Of a stretch of 64,000 bases of DNA, positions 22,501-33,699 are shown piece by piece; the first letter of the stretch is position 1, and every line of letters starts with the position of its first letter. Position numbers and translations under genes: made by a program. Under the pieces are notes generated by a model. The model did not search any database and had not been told where the DNA came from. It saw only the letters and a program-made list of their open reading frames with translations. Origin of the DNA: Acheta domesticus (Eukaryota > Arthropoda > Insecta > Orthoptera > Gryllidae); assembly GCA_031308135.1 (NCBI GenBank), contig JAHLJT010008756.1, positions 65,006,232 to 65,070,231 of the forward strand, in the 5' to 3' direction.

Positions 22501-25355
22501 GTTATCTATTTCGTTGGAAAATATAGAGGAGATGACAAATTCAGATGAATCTGTTTCTAAAATACATGGAGGAAATTCAATACGTTCTGTCTCAGAAAGT
22601 TCTGTTATGTCAAGCAAAAACAAATCATTTTCAACTGACATATCGTGTAATTATCGACAGAACAATTTTGATGAAAACAATGTGTGTGAAATACCGACGT
22701 CAAGTCGAACGGAACTCGAGAATGCAACACATGCGCCAGTTTCTGCTATAACGGCTCCAGATAAGAATCTACATCAGGTTTCTTATACGCAAGCTACGAG
22801 AGCTGATAATTCACAAAACGATGATACAGTGCAAGAAAAAGCTTTCCAAGCACCCCTAAGAAGCTCCACATTTGTGCTGAATGATAATGAGTCTCTGAAA
22901 TCCGCATTCAGTAGATCATCACAAGACACTACGCGGTCTCAACCTAAAATATTTGATGAATGTGCACCTGTCTCATCGGAGCCAGTGTCTAAGCCGACCA
23001 GACATTCCAACACGTCAAGCAAAAATATTGGCTTTGCAGACACCCAACAACATTCTTCTATGTCTATATCTGAAAATAGATCGTTCTCGTCCAAATGTGT
23101 GAATGCATCAAGCGAAACGAGGGGTGAATTTCGTGGTTCACACTGTTCTATGCTTCAAATTCAAAACGTAACAACTTTAACAGATAAGGATCTCCATAAC
23201 TCCGAAACTACATTGAAGGCACCCTCCGAATACAAAAATGAAAGTGAGACAGACAATTCCTTACATTTTGTATCAACACATCCGCAAATATCGGACAGAA
23301 TGGACTTGGAAACAGATGGAAATACACAAAACACAGCACTTAAAATGTCAAATATGTTTGTACACAGCAATGAATTATCGAATAGAGATTTCAGGGAATC
23401 ATCAATGCCGGTATCTGCATCATCACACAGGAGTCGAAAGTTACAGAAATCTACTTCGTCTTTGGCAGAGGAAGAAGTTCAATCCTGCTCGAGAAGATTG
23501 AAATCAGAAGGAGATATGAAACGTCCACCGACTTCAGGATCTGTAACTTCACGACACAGCGCAAGATCGCGCGGTACTACAACTTTAGTAATAAATAACG
23601 AAAGTGAAATTAGGATGATTGAGTTTCAGGAGCACATGGAACAACCATCTCTGCCAACATCCGCTAAATCTCGAATAAGTTCCAGAACAATTACTGAGAA
23701 TAACACAGAGATTCTTGAAAAGGTGACAAGTACTGAATCAGGAAGAACTGGGCGACGATCATCCACGCCATCGTCTTCTTGCTTGTCACCTAACTATTGT
23801 AAATCCTCAGAATCAACACCACCAAAGCAAACACAGACTCCAAGATCCAGAAATTCAGAATCTGAGGTATACATGCCAACACCAAGTTCCTCAGTGTCTC
23901 GAAGGAGTGGTGATACTCATAATCTAATGACGCCGCCTTCAGAACAGAATGATTTTCCACATTCCAGAAGTTATAATTCAGATTGGGAAATTCCACACAC
24001 CGAAACGGTGATAAATCGGCGTTCTCGCGAAGGGGAAAGATATTATAAATCAACATCATCTTTATCGCACCAAGAGCATCCAAAAACTAGGCAGGTAGAA
24101 TCCGAGTGGGACATACCTCTATCCAACAATTTATTTGCGTCGCGTAATAGTGAAAGAATACATAAACCAGTGCCGTTTGTGGTGGATGAGAATGTAACGG
24201 TTCAATCCGGAGATGGTCGTTCTTATTGGGGTTTGATGAGCCCATCGTGCCCTTCACCAGTCTTTCGAAATAGACGTCAACATTACTCATCAATGCAATC
24301 TTTGACAGACGAACAAAGTACTACGCCTCGATCTAGAGCAAGTGACCTGGATGAGAATAATGTCTTCACGTCGAATTCCTTCACTAATCGCAAAAGAACT
24401 CCTGCGGGCTCAACAAATGATCTTCAAATCACAGATGTTGTAACTGAAGTTGAAGAAAATACGCAGCCAAGAAAAATAATTTCTAACTCTGTTGGCCATG
24501 AAACTTCAAAAACTGGAAGTAAATCCGTAGCAAGTATTCGTGGTGATGATAAATCCCCACGAGTATTGAGTTCATCCATGAAATCGAATTGTGCTCGTTC
24601 TCTGGGTTCAATAAACACTGTGGAGGACATATTCGGGCAACCAAATTCCGTTAAAAACGCCGTAACACCAATTAGTAAACAAGCCGATATCCATACATCT
24701 TCCAGAACATCTTCAGAACCGAATAATACTTGCGATTGGCAAATAAACAGACCGGCGTCGCAAATTGAACATCGCAATTCCACTGTCGAAGATTCTCCAC
24801 AATCTCAGCAATCATATTCGCACGGATCCACAGCCGCATCGGTGGAAACGTCTTCTTGGAAGACGACGAAATCGTACGACCCCGCATCCGGAACCGCAGC
24901 GTCGGGTCAAGCGATGAGCAACAGCGCCTTCTCCCCTGAGGGATCCGATTCCAACAATCGGTCTCACACGGCCGAGCCGGACGCGGACGGATCCGTTCGC
25001 GAGTCGTCGACCTCGTTGACGCAAGCCGCGCCCATCGAGCCGCCGGCGTCGTTCCGGAGCGCGGAGGGCGCGGAGAAGCCCTTGCAGTGCCTGCTGCCGG
25101 CGCGCACGATGCGCATCTTCTCGCTGGAGGACATGGCGACGAGCTCGCAGCTGGAGATCGCCCTGCTGCGGCCGCCGGGCGACCCCGGGGGCGCCGGCGG
25201 CGCCGCGCCCGCGCCGGTCGCGGCGGCTGCGGCGGCGGCGGCGGCCGGCGGCGCCGGCGGCGGCATCGGGCCCGGCAGCAGCGGCAGCAGCAGCGTCGGC
25301 CGGGCGACGGTGGCCACCGCGCGCTCGCTGCCGCCGCACGACTCCAAGACCGGCG
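16598..25355 (+). CDS. Giant serine-rich disordered protein, exon 1 (residues 1-2919)
   Basis: An uninterrupted 8,758-nt frame from ATG 16598 to a donor 'ggcg|gtaggc', leaving in phase 1. The product is rich in Ser, Thr, Glu, Asn, Gln and Pro, with almost no hydrophobic runs, so it is predicted to be mostly disordered and intracellular (no signal peptide or TM helix). The N-terminus has an acidic, helix-prone patch (DDHFEDFDIEGFDKLLDELARD, residues ~30-52). Residues ~200-500 are Pro/Arg/Ser-rich with many SP/TP sites. A recurring SSWD/E motif occurs near residues 520, 595, 638, 681, 725 and 748. A looser 60-70 residue module with STSSL and S-E/D-W-x-I-P motifs recurs at about 2280-2620. An Ala/Gly-rich run precedes the splice site. 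Base composition changes within the exon: very GC-rich at ~17.2-18.2 and 24.9-25.36 kb, AT-rich between. Probably a scaffold or cytoskeletal-type protein, but the family is not recognised. If the intron is retained, the frame stops at 25405. Confidence 0.85.
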
Positions 25356-25469
25356 GTAGGCAGGCGCGATTTTTTTCCCTCTTCGCTATTGGTTTCATTT
25401 TATAACTTTAAATTACATTTTTGACATATATTCTGAAGAATCAGTATTTTTAAACAATTGATTTTGAGA

Positions 25470-25735
25470 AAACATCAAATTATACTGAAGTCGTAGGCTT
25501 CCGCGGCCGGAGTCATGTGAATGATCTTGGCTGTCCGGGTGACGCCGCGTCGGTCGAAGGCTGTGTTGCCGACGTTTCGACCAACTTACCGTGGTCTTCC
25601 TCGACCATCTTAACGTGGTCAGGGCAGACCAGCCCTGAGGAATACTACGATAAGTGGCCGCAACGTCGGCAACACAGCCTTCGACGCGGCGTCACCCGGA
25701 CAGCCAAGATAATTCACCAAATTATACTTGCGACG
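25470..25735. mobile_element. Fold-back (long inverted repeat) MITE-like insertion
   Basis: Near-perfect arms face each other: 'cttggctgtccgggtgacgc' continuing to 'ggctgtgttgccgacg' (25528-25580), and its reverse complement 'cgtcggcaacacagcc' to 'gcgtcacccggacagccaag' (25663-25711). The loop includes 'gtttcgaccaacttaccgtggtcttc'. Outside the arms both flanks read 'caaattatact', a possible target-site duplication. It lies in intron 1 of the serine-rich gene. A related half-element lies at 29358-29440. Confidence 0.65.
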
Positions 25736-25740
25736 TAGAT

Positions 25741-26885
25741 TCTGAAGAATAGTTTTTTAAACCATTTTAAACTATTTAAACCATTTAATTTAGAGTAAAG
25801 AAGCGGAGAGAAAATATTAATAAGCTTAATTTAATTGTGTAACAGTATTCTGTCCCCGAAAGGAAAATATTTAATTAATATATTATGTGTTATTTATATA
25901 CATATATATTATTTATATTATGTGTTAATTAATACTATATGTGTATCTCTCCAATTGAATTTTGCCATTCACGTTTAGTAAATAATGTTCTTCACTAAAC
26001 GCAAATACACCGGATGTCACAAAATTTGGGGTAATATATTTTAACTGAAGCTCCCATATTTGTTCCTGGCAATATTTGGTCTGAATTCTATAGATTCTGC
26101 AGAAACTCTATCAAATATTTATTATAGTTTGCTGTAGATTTAAAGTTTTAGTTATAAGATAAAGTATAACTAAAACCAATGCAAGTTCACAGAGAAATTA
26201 GAAAAGTATTATTAGTAGTATCGACATAGGCGTGCATTGAGGGGGGCATGGAGCATTTGACCCTCTTGAAACTTTTGAAAGGTGCACCGTAGTAGTCCAA
26301 ATGTAATAAAATATTTTCTTTTCATAAATATAATCAATTCCGTATGTTCCCTTTTTTAAGCTGACAATTTGGGAAATTGATACACGGCATTTTGAAATGA
26401 AGGCTCTGCAAACCATCTGCTCAAAAGCCTTTGGGTGCAATATAAAATTAGCTGTATTTATTAATTATAAAATTAAAATTATAAATTAATTCTCCTTGTA
26501 ATATGTCTTATTTTATACTTATTAAAATATGGTATGCGTAAATAAAATTTTAATGTAAGAGGGGCCCCAGAAACGTAGTTACCTTCTGTTGTTTTAGGCT
26601 TCGTACACCTGTCAATAAATATTATCACATCGATTGTTGGATCCCATCGTGTATATAGAAAAATGGCTCTAATCTAAAAATGCTTCAAGCTATTTGGAGC
26701 GGAATTCAGAGATATCACTAGCCAAGTGCTTCTGAAGTATTTAGAGTATCTATTTAAGAGAAATTCTAGTAATTAAAAATTCAATACTAAGAATATTGAT
26801 AAATGAGAATTCGATTTCTTCCATATGAAAGGAATACATGCAAATAGTGGGGACTACAAGGAGGGAGCAGAATTTGAGCCTACAT
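25741..26885. other. AT-rich intron 1 sequence
   Basis: No exon or element can be supported. Coding potential is absent in all frames. Confidence 0.55.
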
Positions 26886-27158
26886 TCATTCATTCAAAAT
26901 GCTATGTAGCAAGAATCAATTCATAAGGAATCGATTTATTGAATCTTTTCTTTGTGATTCGATTCATTGGGAATCCATTCTTCATGAAGCCATTCATTGT
27001 GCATCATTTCTTTGTGAATCAATCCATCGTGAATCGCTGCATTGCAAATCGTTTTGTGGTAAATCGATTCTTTGTGAATCCATTGTTTATGAAACCACTT
27101 ACCGTACATTATTTCTCTGTGAATCAAGTCGTGGTGCATTTCGTAGTCATTTCTCTAC
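26886..27158. repeat. Degenerate GAATC/CATT short tandem array, left part
   Basis: A run of imperfect ~15-16 bp units of the form 'tttgtgaatc(g/c)attcat' (for example tttgtgattcgattcattg, tttgtgaatcaatccatcg, tttgtgaatccattg). The array is cut by the transposon at 27159-28958 and resumes at 28962-29035. Open frames of ~65-90 residues on both strands are a by-product of the periodicity. Confidence 0.7.
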
Positions 27159-28958
27159 AGGCCGATATACACTATAGTTTTCCGTGTAGATTCTTCATGT
27201 AGTACACACTTTACGCTTTCTACATAAGAAAATTATGAACATGTTCGTAATTTTTTCGTGTAGAAAGCATACAGTTTGACTCCAGCGCCTCTAGCGGCAG
27301 AATCGTTCACTAACGGTAATCGGGCATGTCGATTTTGTGGTTAGATGCGATTGTATGAAGTGATATATTGTGATAATTTCCTTATCCCTGTCTTCCAGTT
27401 TTTATACTATATGCCCCTCATGGTTAATTAATACTAAATCAAGATTATAGCCAGTACGCACGCATAGAAATACCATCACTGAAAGTACTCGGAAGATGCA
27501 ATTCAGTTGTTTCCTGCTAGCCCCCCCCCCTAGCTAGATTCATGCAGAAAGTATATAGAAAGCGTATAGAACAGACCTGCACAACGCCTGCTCCCGCGGG
27601 CATTCTGCACTTGGGAGCCGGTCGTCTGCCCATGGCAGCGCCGAAAGTGCAAGTAGTGGGGAGAAGGAAGCTTTGCGGGGAGGGGAGAAGTCTGACGTAG
27701 CACGACGCGGCGCGTAGATTGAATGTCTGGGCGTCTAATAATGATCCATGCTTCAAAATTAAATGCCCATTTGTTTAAATGGATTATGTCTACTATTTCA
27801 AGTTACCAGAGTCATAATTCACTGTTTACGTTCTGTGCACTACTGTATATCCACCACTGTATGTATTTTCATTTTCTAATTTTTTTAAAGAAAATAACAT
27901 GCTCATTGTGACTCTTAAGCAATATTTTAAAGCAATAGCTTTAAAATATATGCTTATATATAAGAAAAAAATATTATTTAATTCTATCTAACACAAAATT
28001 GCAATTTAATAATTGATTGTTCACAAGGAATGTTATAATCTCCAAATCATAGAAAAATGAACAAAATCATGAGAGCAATATCTCACATCAAGATTGACAT
28101 AAAATAGAATATGTGGCAATTCCAAGAAGGGTAATGTTTAATAGCACATTTGTGACCATTTTTCCCCATTATGAAACTGAATAAAGAGATCAACGAGCAA
28201 ACGTCTGTGACAATATGTTACGGACAATCATAAGATAATCATGGGTATTGGTTAAATATAATGCAAAGGGCTTTATATTTTTATACGATCTCGTACACAA
28301 CTCTACTCTCTAGTCAGAAATTAGAACAGAAAATGATTTGAAAATGATTTTTTTAAGAATATGTTTTTGCGTTGAGAGAACCATCTTATTCAATTAAACA
28401 TAGTTATTAAAAATAGTTTATTGTTGTTATCATCACCCAAAATCAATTCAGTATCAAAATTTTGTGTTTAGCACAACACTAAATTTGTGCTTACATCGTA
28501 GCAAAGCGAACTACATTATAAGCCCTACAAGCAATTATAATACTTGGTGTCGAAATCTAAAATATATAATTCGTTGTAGTTTCATATTTCGCCCTGTTAT
28601 ATACCGAGAACAAACATTTGCAATACAATACAAAAGACAATATTACTTGAACTGTATATGACCGTCATGTTCTTGCCGATTGCTCTTTAAATTTACGCGC
28701 TATCTTTCGAATTGCGCATTCTAATTGGTTGTCCCCACTCCTAGATTGGGTCTCATCCCCACCGTTCATCGATTTTCTCATTTGCACCCGAGTTCCCCGC
28801 ACGCAGCTTCTGAGGTCAGTGAAAGTGCAAAATGCTGTGCAGGTCTGGTATAGAACGTGTATGCGCTACTTTTTGGCTTTTTCAATTTGAGATTTTGACG
28901 TTTCTATATAGAAACTGTACGAGAATCTACACGAAAACTGTACCGTGTATATCGACCT
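27159..28958. mobile_element. 1.8 kb non-autonomous DNA transposon with terminal inverted repeats
   Basis: The left end 'aggccgatatacacta..agttttccgtgtagattct' is matched by the reverse complement of the right end 'aggtcgatatacacgg..agttttcgtgtagattct'. Both sides are flanked by the 3-bp direct repeat TAC (27156-27158 and 28959-28961). The insertion splits the GAATC array cleanly into two parts. Subterminal inverted similarity continues inside ('gtatagaacagacctgcacaacg' near 27566, inverted near 28835-28855). No transposase-like frame is seen. A 3-bp TSD would fit a PIF/Harbinger-like element, but the family is inference. Confidence 0.75.
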
Positions 28959-28961
28959 TAC

Positions 28962-29035
28962 GAATCATTTCTCTGCGAATCGATTCATTGTAAATGGTTT
29001 CGCAGTGAATCGTTCATTGCGAATGGAATCAATGA
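28962..29035. repeat. GAATC/CATT array, right part
   Basis: Continuation of the array at 26886-27158 ('tttctctgcgaatcgattcattg', 'cgcagtgaatcgttcattg') on the other side of the TIR element. It ends within about 15 bp of the acceptor of exon 2 of the serine-rich gene. Confidence 0.7.
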
Positions 29036-29048
29036 CGGCGGTTCCCAG

Positions 29049-29298
29049 CGGCAGGGGCCGGCGGGGCGCGCAGCCGGCGCAGCGAGCTGCTGTCGTCGAG
29101 CGGCTCGCACTGCACGGAGTCGTCGAGCTCGGAGGAGGCGGGCGCGGCGGGCGGCGGGAAGGCGTGCCGCCGCCGCCACACGCGGCCCTGCGTGGGCGCG
29201 GGCGACGCCGCCGCCGGCGCCGCCGCCCCCGCGCAGCCGCCGCCGCTGCCCTTCCGCACGCCGCTCGCCTCGCCGCCCACCTCCGACGTCGCCGCCAG
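29049..29298 (+). CDS. Serine-rich disordered protein, exon 2 (residues ~2920-3003)
   Basis: A 250-nt exon between acceptor 'ggcggttcccag' and donor 'gccag|gtactg'. It takes one base from exon 1 (G+CG gives Ala) and leaves in phase 2. The frame is open and ~80% GC, against AT-rich flanks. It encodes a Gly/Ala/Arg start, then SRRSELLSSSGSHCTESSSSEE, a basic CRRRHTRPC segment and a Pro-rich end. Its start is unusual in lying almost directly against a short tandem array that hosts a transposon. The phase agreement on both sides supports it. Confidence 0.7.
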
Positions 29299-29357
29299 GT
29301 ACTGCTCGCAATTGCCCACCTCCGCCTCCCGTTTTACATGGTCATTTTTTGTATTCT

Positions 29358-29440
29358 TGACTGTCCGGGATGAGCCGCGTCTGAGTCGGTGGATCTGATG
29401 TTTCGGCCATCTTGCTGTAGCCTTCTTCAGAGCTAAACTG
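29358..29440 (+). mobile_element. Half-copy of the 25.5 kb fold-back family
   Basis: 'tgactgtccgggatgagccgcgtc', 'gatgtttcggccatcttgctgtagccttcttcagagct' parallels 'ggctgtccgggtgacgccgcgtc', 'gacgtttcgaccaacttaccgtggtcttc' at 25528-25610. Only one arm is present. Confidence 0.5.
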
Positions 29441-29454
29441 CTGAAGGTTATTTA

Positions 29455-29845
29455 CTCTCGCCTTACGAAGTTCTTCGAATGAAGAGAAAGTTATGTAATC
29501 GTGCGCCGGAATACAGCGAATTTTCGACAGAAAGACAGATAAATCCTACTGCTAAATTTAGAAAAATATCCTCTAACATGTGGTGTAGGCAGAATGCATG
29601 TTTTGTGGGTCCTTGATATTGAAAAATCGATTGACGGCAAAACGTCAGCCTGTCCGACTAAGGTCAACACTAAAGCCTAAACCGTTCAGGCGATTTTCTT
29701 CAAAATTAATATTCCCCAATCGCTATGAATGAACTCGTGGCTTTGGAAATTTCAAATGGATATTTTGATTTTTGAGGGTACTTTACATGAAGCCTTAAAA
29801 ACACATTCAGACTTTTAAAAGTAATTTTTCTGCACCGAAAATGAA
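29455..29845 (+). mobile_element. Interspersed repeat family D, copy 1
   Basis: It shares, in order and orientation with 36280-36660: 'gagaaagtta', 'catgttttgtgggtccttgata', 'tcgattgacgg', 'gcctaaaccgtt', 'tcaaaattgatattcc' and 'gaagtttcaaatggatattttgatttt'. A third copy is at 39946-40240 and a short inverted piece near 61.5 kb. There is no ORF. The ends are not resolved and no TIR was found. Confidence 0.65.
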
Positions 29846-31080
29846 TGGAAACGGGACATTCGTTTCTACGATGTACTGTTTCGGTATCGAAACTGTATGT
29901 ACTAGATTCAGAATTTTAGTGTAGAAACACACAGGACGCGATGCAACGCGACGCGGAGCGACAAGACTCAACGCCAGAGAAAAATAGTGTGGGTGTGTGG
30001 AAAAACAGTACTAGTCCAGAAATTTCATTCTGAGATAACTGAAGTTATGTTTGATCAAATATGACCTATCCTAACTCTAAAATACTGCAATCATCCACTC
30101 TCTTCGACATAAACCATTCGCGCCCATTAACATGGGCGTACACACTAGCATGTGTATGGACGTACACGAAAAAATAAAATTCCAAGCATTGTAATAAAAA
30201 GATTTTTCAACATCTTCAAATTGCCAAGTTCTTGAAAGTTTTGGCGTCTAATTTCTGTTCTATGCTTAAAGCCTTGAAATAAAGTAGTTAAGTGAATGTT
30301 CTGAGCAAGCAATAAAACATTTATTTCAGACAACGTATTTTTGCACATTTTAGCCAAAAAAGCCTGATATTTTAGTCTTTCCTCAAGATATTTCCTGATT
30401 TCAACTTTGAGTTTTGTAACTCATTTTATTTACCTTGTCTACGGCAGCAAATACACAAAAATAACATGAAAGGTAAATATATTTTCGCCCAAATATAATT
30501 CGTAACGTCAGCTTGATTTCCTTAAAAAGAAATGCTAATGTAAAAAAGGGTGCAAATAGCTGTAAACACTTTATTCAATTTAATACGTCAAATGCTATAT
30601 TATTCTCTTTCCCAGATATAGTAATTTACAAAAGTCTTTAATATTTATTCAATGACCTCTAAAACGAGGATATCACGCGGCCACGTAAGGCAATTCACAA
30701 TTCCATTCACAAGACAATCGAGTGCAACCATGATGTATGTCACGTGACTCGCATAATATCTCCGAGTATGTCACACATTTAATGCGAACATTAATAGTTT
30801 CAATTATTGTAACATTACCAAAGCTGTAAGTATATGACTCAGAAAAACGCCGCATCCTAAGCACAGGTGGCACGACAGATCCTAGGCATATGTGCCGAGG
30901 CACTTGTACCTAGGACGCCGCGTCTCCTAGATAGCCAAGTATTTACTGACTCCGGCCGTAGATGCAGACGCTCTCATCACCGAAACTATATACTTTGCAA
31001 AGAATAATAATGTCGAAAAATCCAAATAACTAAGGAAAATATTGAGACAAAAGTTTTTTAACTGTTTCTAATTTCCTGCT
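29846..31080. other. AT-rich intron 2 sequence
   Basis: No exon is supported. It contains an imperfect palindrome around 30870-30916 ('atcctaggcatatgtgcc' against 'ggcacttgtacctagga'), within a small GC-richer patch at 30840-30960 that may be a MITE remnant. Confidence 0.5.
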
Positions 31081-31110
31081 GTCTCAATACTCCGCGGCCG
31101 CCGGAAGCAG

Positions 31111-32244
31111 CGTGTCGGCGCTGCCCAGAGGGGTGCCGGACGGCGAAGCGGCGGCCGAGTCTGCGACGGAAGTCGTCTTCCGTCGCGGGCGCCTGGGGCC
31201 GAGCCGTCGCACGCCACCGTCTCACACCGCGGACGGCACCAAGGCGACGCCCATCGCGACGCCACTCACGGGCGCCGGGGAGCCGCAAGAGACGGAGGGA
31301 GACGCCGACGCGGACGACACCAAGTCCTCCCCGGGCGTCGTCAGCCCCGTCGACATCGCCGCCGTCATCGACGTCGCCGAGAAACCGCACGGCTCTTTTT
31401 TCCCCGACGTGCCCGCCCGCACCGAGACTGTCATTTGTCCAGCGACGTGCCCTCTTTCAGGGGAGAAGTTTTTGAGAGACAAGAGACACTACACTCTCGT
31501 TGGATTAGAACCGAGATCTGTTTCGGGTGGTAGAAGTCGTCGTGTGCGTTCCGGAGAATGTGAAGCCGCGCAGCTTGGAACGTCTCAAGAACGCATTTCA
31601 CGCATATCCGACGATTCAGCCCGAGCCGAAAGGAGCGATTGGGATGACGCGTGGCTGAAGGAGGAGGAACGCCAAACCGAAGCTCTATCAAAAGAGCTCG
31701 AGGCGAAAGAGGAATCGGTTATGCCTCAACCGCGGTCGTCCGCTCACGGTGAAGCGGAGCGAGAACTGAGCGCCTCCGCTAGAGCACCGGCGGTTGCCGG
31801 GCAAGCGGTGAGTCGACTCCGCGCGGTGAAGAGCTCGAAAAAACCGACGGCGGAGACCCGGTCACCGCGGAGGGCGGTGTACCGCAGCTCGGCGACCGCC
31901 TCGGAGACGGACGCGGACCGCGAGACCGCCGTCGCTCCGGGTCCGGCGGCGGCCGCGGCCGCCGCGGGCGGCGACAAGCTGCCCACCATCACCCTGTACC
32001 GCGGCACGGCCTCCAGCGGCTCGTCGTCCTCGTTCGGGCTGGTGTCGCTGCGCAAGATCTCGACGACGACGGGCGAGAGCGCCATGCAGATGGCCGGCAG
32101 CTCGTCCACGGACCGGTCGTCGTCGGGGCTGCGCGTGTCGGAGTGGGTGGCCGGCACCTCCCGGCGGAGGCCCTCGCGATCCAACGCGAGGCGCGGGCAG
32201 CGCGCGGGCGCGGCGGCGCTCAGCGTGGGCACCGACACCTCCAG
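31111..32244 (+). CDS. Serine-rich disordered protein, exon 3 (residues ~3003-3381)
   Basis: This 1,134-nt exon follows a good pyrimidine tract and a tandem acceptor 'gaagcag' (NAGNAG; the alternative start at 31108 adds one Ser). It ends at 'tccag|gtacgg' in phase 2. The incoming phase (AG+C, Ser) is met. The translation is charged and serine-rich. It includes a short segment PLSGEKFLRDKRHYTLVGLE, then a helix-prone charged stretch with SDWDDAWLKEEERQ and ELEAKEES (coiled-coil-like). Next is a basic segment, a poly-Ala run, then LPTITLYRGTASSGSSSSF and SLRKISTT. The order-promoting patches LVGLE and ITLYRG may be short binding motifs. If the donor is skipped, the frame stops at 32356. Confidence 0.75.
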
Positions 32245-32259
32245 GTACGGCGCGCGCTT

Positions 32260-33245
32260 CGCTCGCCTTCACACGAGCCACTCGGAAGCGCCACTGAGAA
32301 GTTCACGCCCCTTCGCACACGGCCACCGAACAACGCCACTGAGCGGCTACACGTGAGTCGCCACTCAGGGCGCCGGCGGTCGCTTATCGGTCAACTCCCA
32401 ATGGCACTTTCGAGTGATCTTTTGTGAAGGTTACTATTTAGAACTCTGTTCTGTTGGTGGAAGCGTCGTAGCTCATCTGCGTTGCACATTCTCTCGAACT
32501 CAGCCGACCTCTTAGGTGGTTAGAACGAAATCAAAGAAACTGAATTATTCGGTCGAACCCAGCTGGGCAAATTTGACACAGACAAAGTTGTTTCGTTAGT
32601 TTATGAAGGAAAATCATGTGGACGATCTCCGATTCAATACTCTGTCTTGATGGCAGGAAAGTGCTGAAGAAATCAACCGGTATTAAATTACAAAATATTC
32701 ATTCAATTTCGATCAGAGAACAACACTTTAAGATAATATTGGTGTCAAGTTTTGATGGACTTTTTAAAATATACGATAAACAACTGTAATATACTTTGTG
32801 GACAAAGACCTTACGAATAAAGTATTTAGCTTCATTTTTTATTTTATGTTAAAGTTTTTTCCAAAATCTTGAATCTCTTCGGAGGTTTTTTTTTTAAGTT
32901 AAAATTTTCTTACCATTTTAATGACTAAGTGTATTCAATATGTCTACATCGATATACATTGAGAGAGTAATGAAAAACATCGAGGGTCCAAGGGCCACTT
33001 TTTCGGGACTTTGCTTTAAGTTACTAGATATCACAAAATTATTATTAAAGTTATTTTAGAAACTACAAAGTATGCGATTTTCTGATATTTGCTTTTATAT
33101 TGAAGAAATGTTGAACATTTATTTATTTGACTCTGGAAAGTATAATGAATATTTGGGATTACGGGAAGTTTATTGCGACGCTGCATTTCCCGTCGGCATT
33201 TATTTAATCGAATAACCAGCAGAAGAATAATGAGTGCCAAAAACC
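32260..33245. other. AT-rich intron 3 sequence
   Basis: Ordinary AT-rich intron with no further exon. GC content drops within about 150 bp of the exon 3 donor. Confidence 0.55.
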
Positions 33246-33699
33246 TTTTAAACTTGGATTTAGTTGAGTCGGGTAAGCATGATGAATGGTTGAGACCGAT
33301 CGCAGTGTGTATCGGGGCGGTGCTGTGGAAGGCGTCGGGGTCGAGAGACCTGACGTCGACACCGTCAGATCGCTTTTTAACTTGGATTTAGTTGAGTCGG
33401 GTAAGCATGATGAATAGTTGAGAAGGATCGAGGTGTGCGCCGGCGCTGTGCAGGGCGTCGGGGTCGAGCGACCTGACCTCGACGCCGTCGCCGTCAGGTC
33501 GCTTTTAAACTTGGATTTAGTTGAGTCGGGCAAGCATGATGAATAGTTGGGACGGATCGAGGTGAGCGCCGGGGCGACGCTGTGCAGGGCTTCGGGGTCG
33601 AGCGACCTGACCTCGACGCCGTCGCCGTCAGGTCGCTTTTAAACTTGGATTTAGTCGAGTCGGGCAAGCATGATGAATAGTTGCGCCGGCGCTGTGCAG
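33246..33699 (+). repeat. Tandem repeat duplicating the exon 4 splice acceptor
   Basis: Units starting at 33246, 33374, 33503 and 33637 each begin 'tttta(a)acttggatttagt' and contain 'gagtcgggyaagcatgatgaat'. Each then has a 3' splice site-like 'gctgtgcag' (AGs at 33330-31, 33452-53, 33586-87 and 33698-99), followed by 'ggcgtcggggtcgag' and 'gacctgac'. The last unit is the genuine start of exon 4. The first has 'gctgtggaag' instead of 'gctgtgcag'. Period is about 112-134 bp. The duplication therefore copied intron end, acceptor and the first ~40 nt of coding sequence three extra times upstream. Confidence 0.85.
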
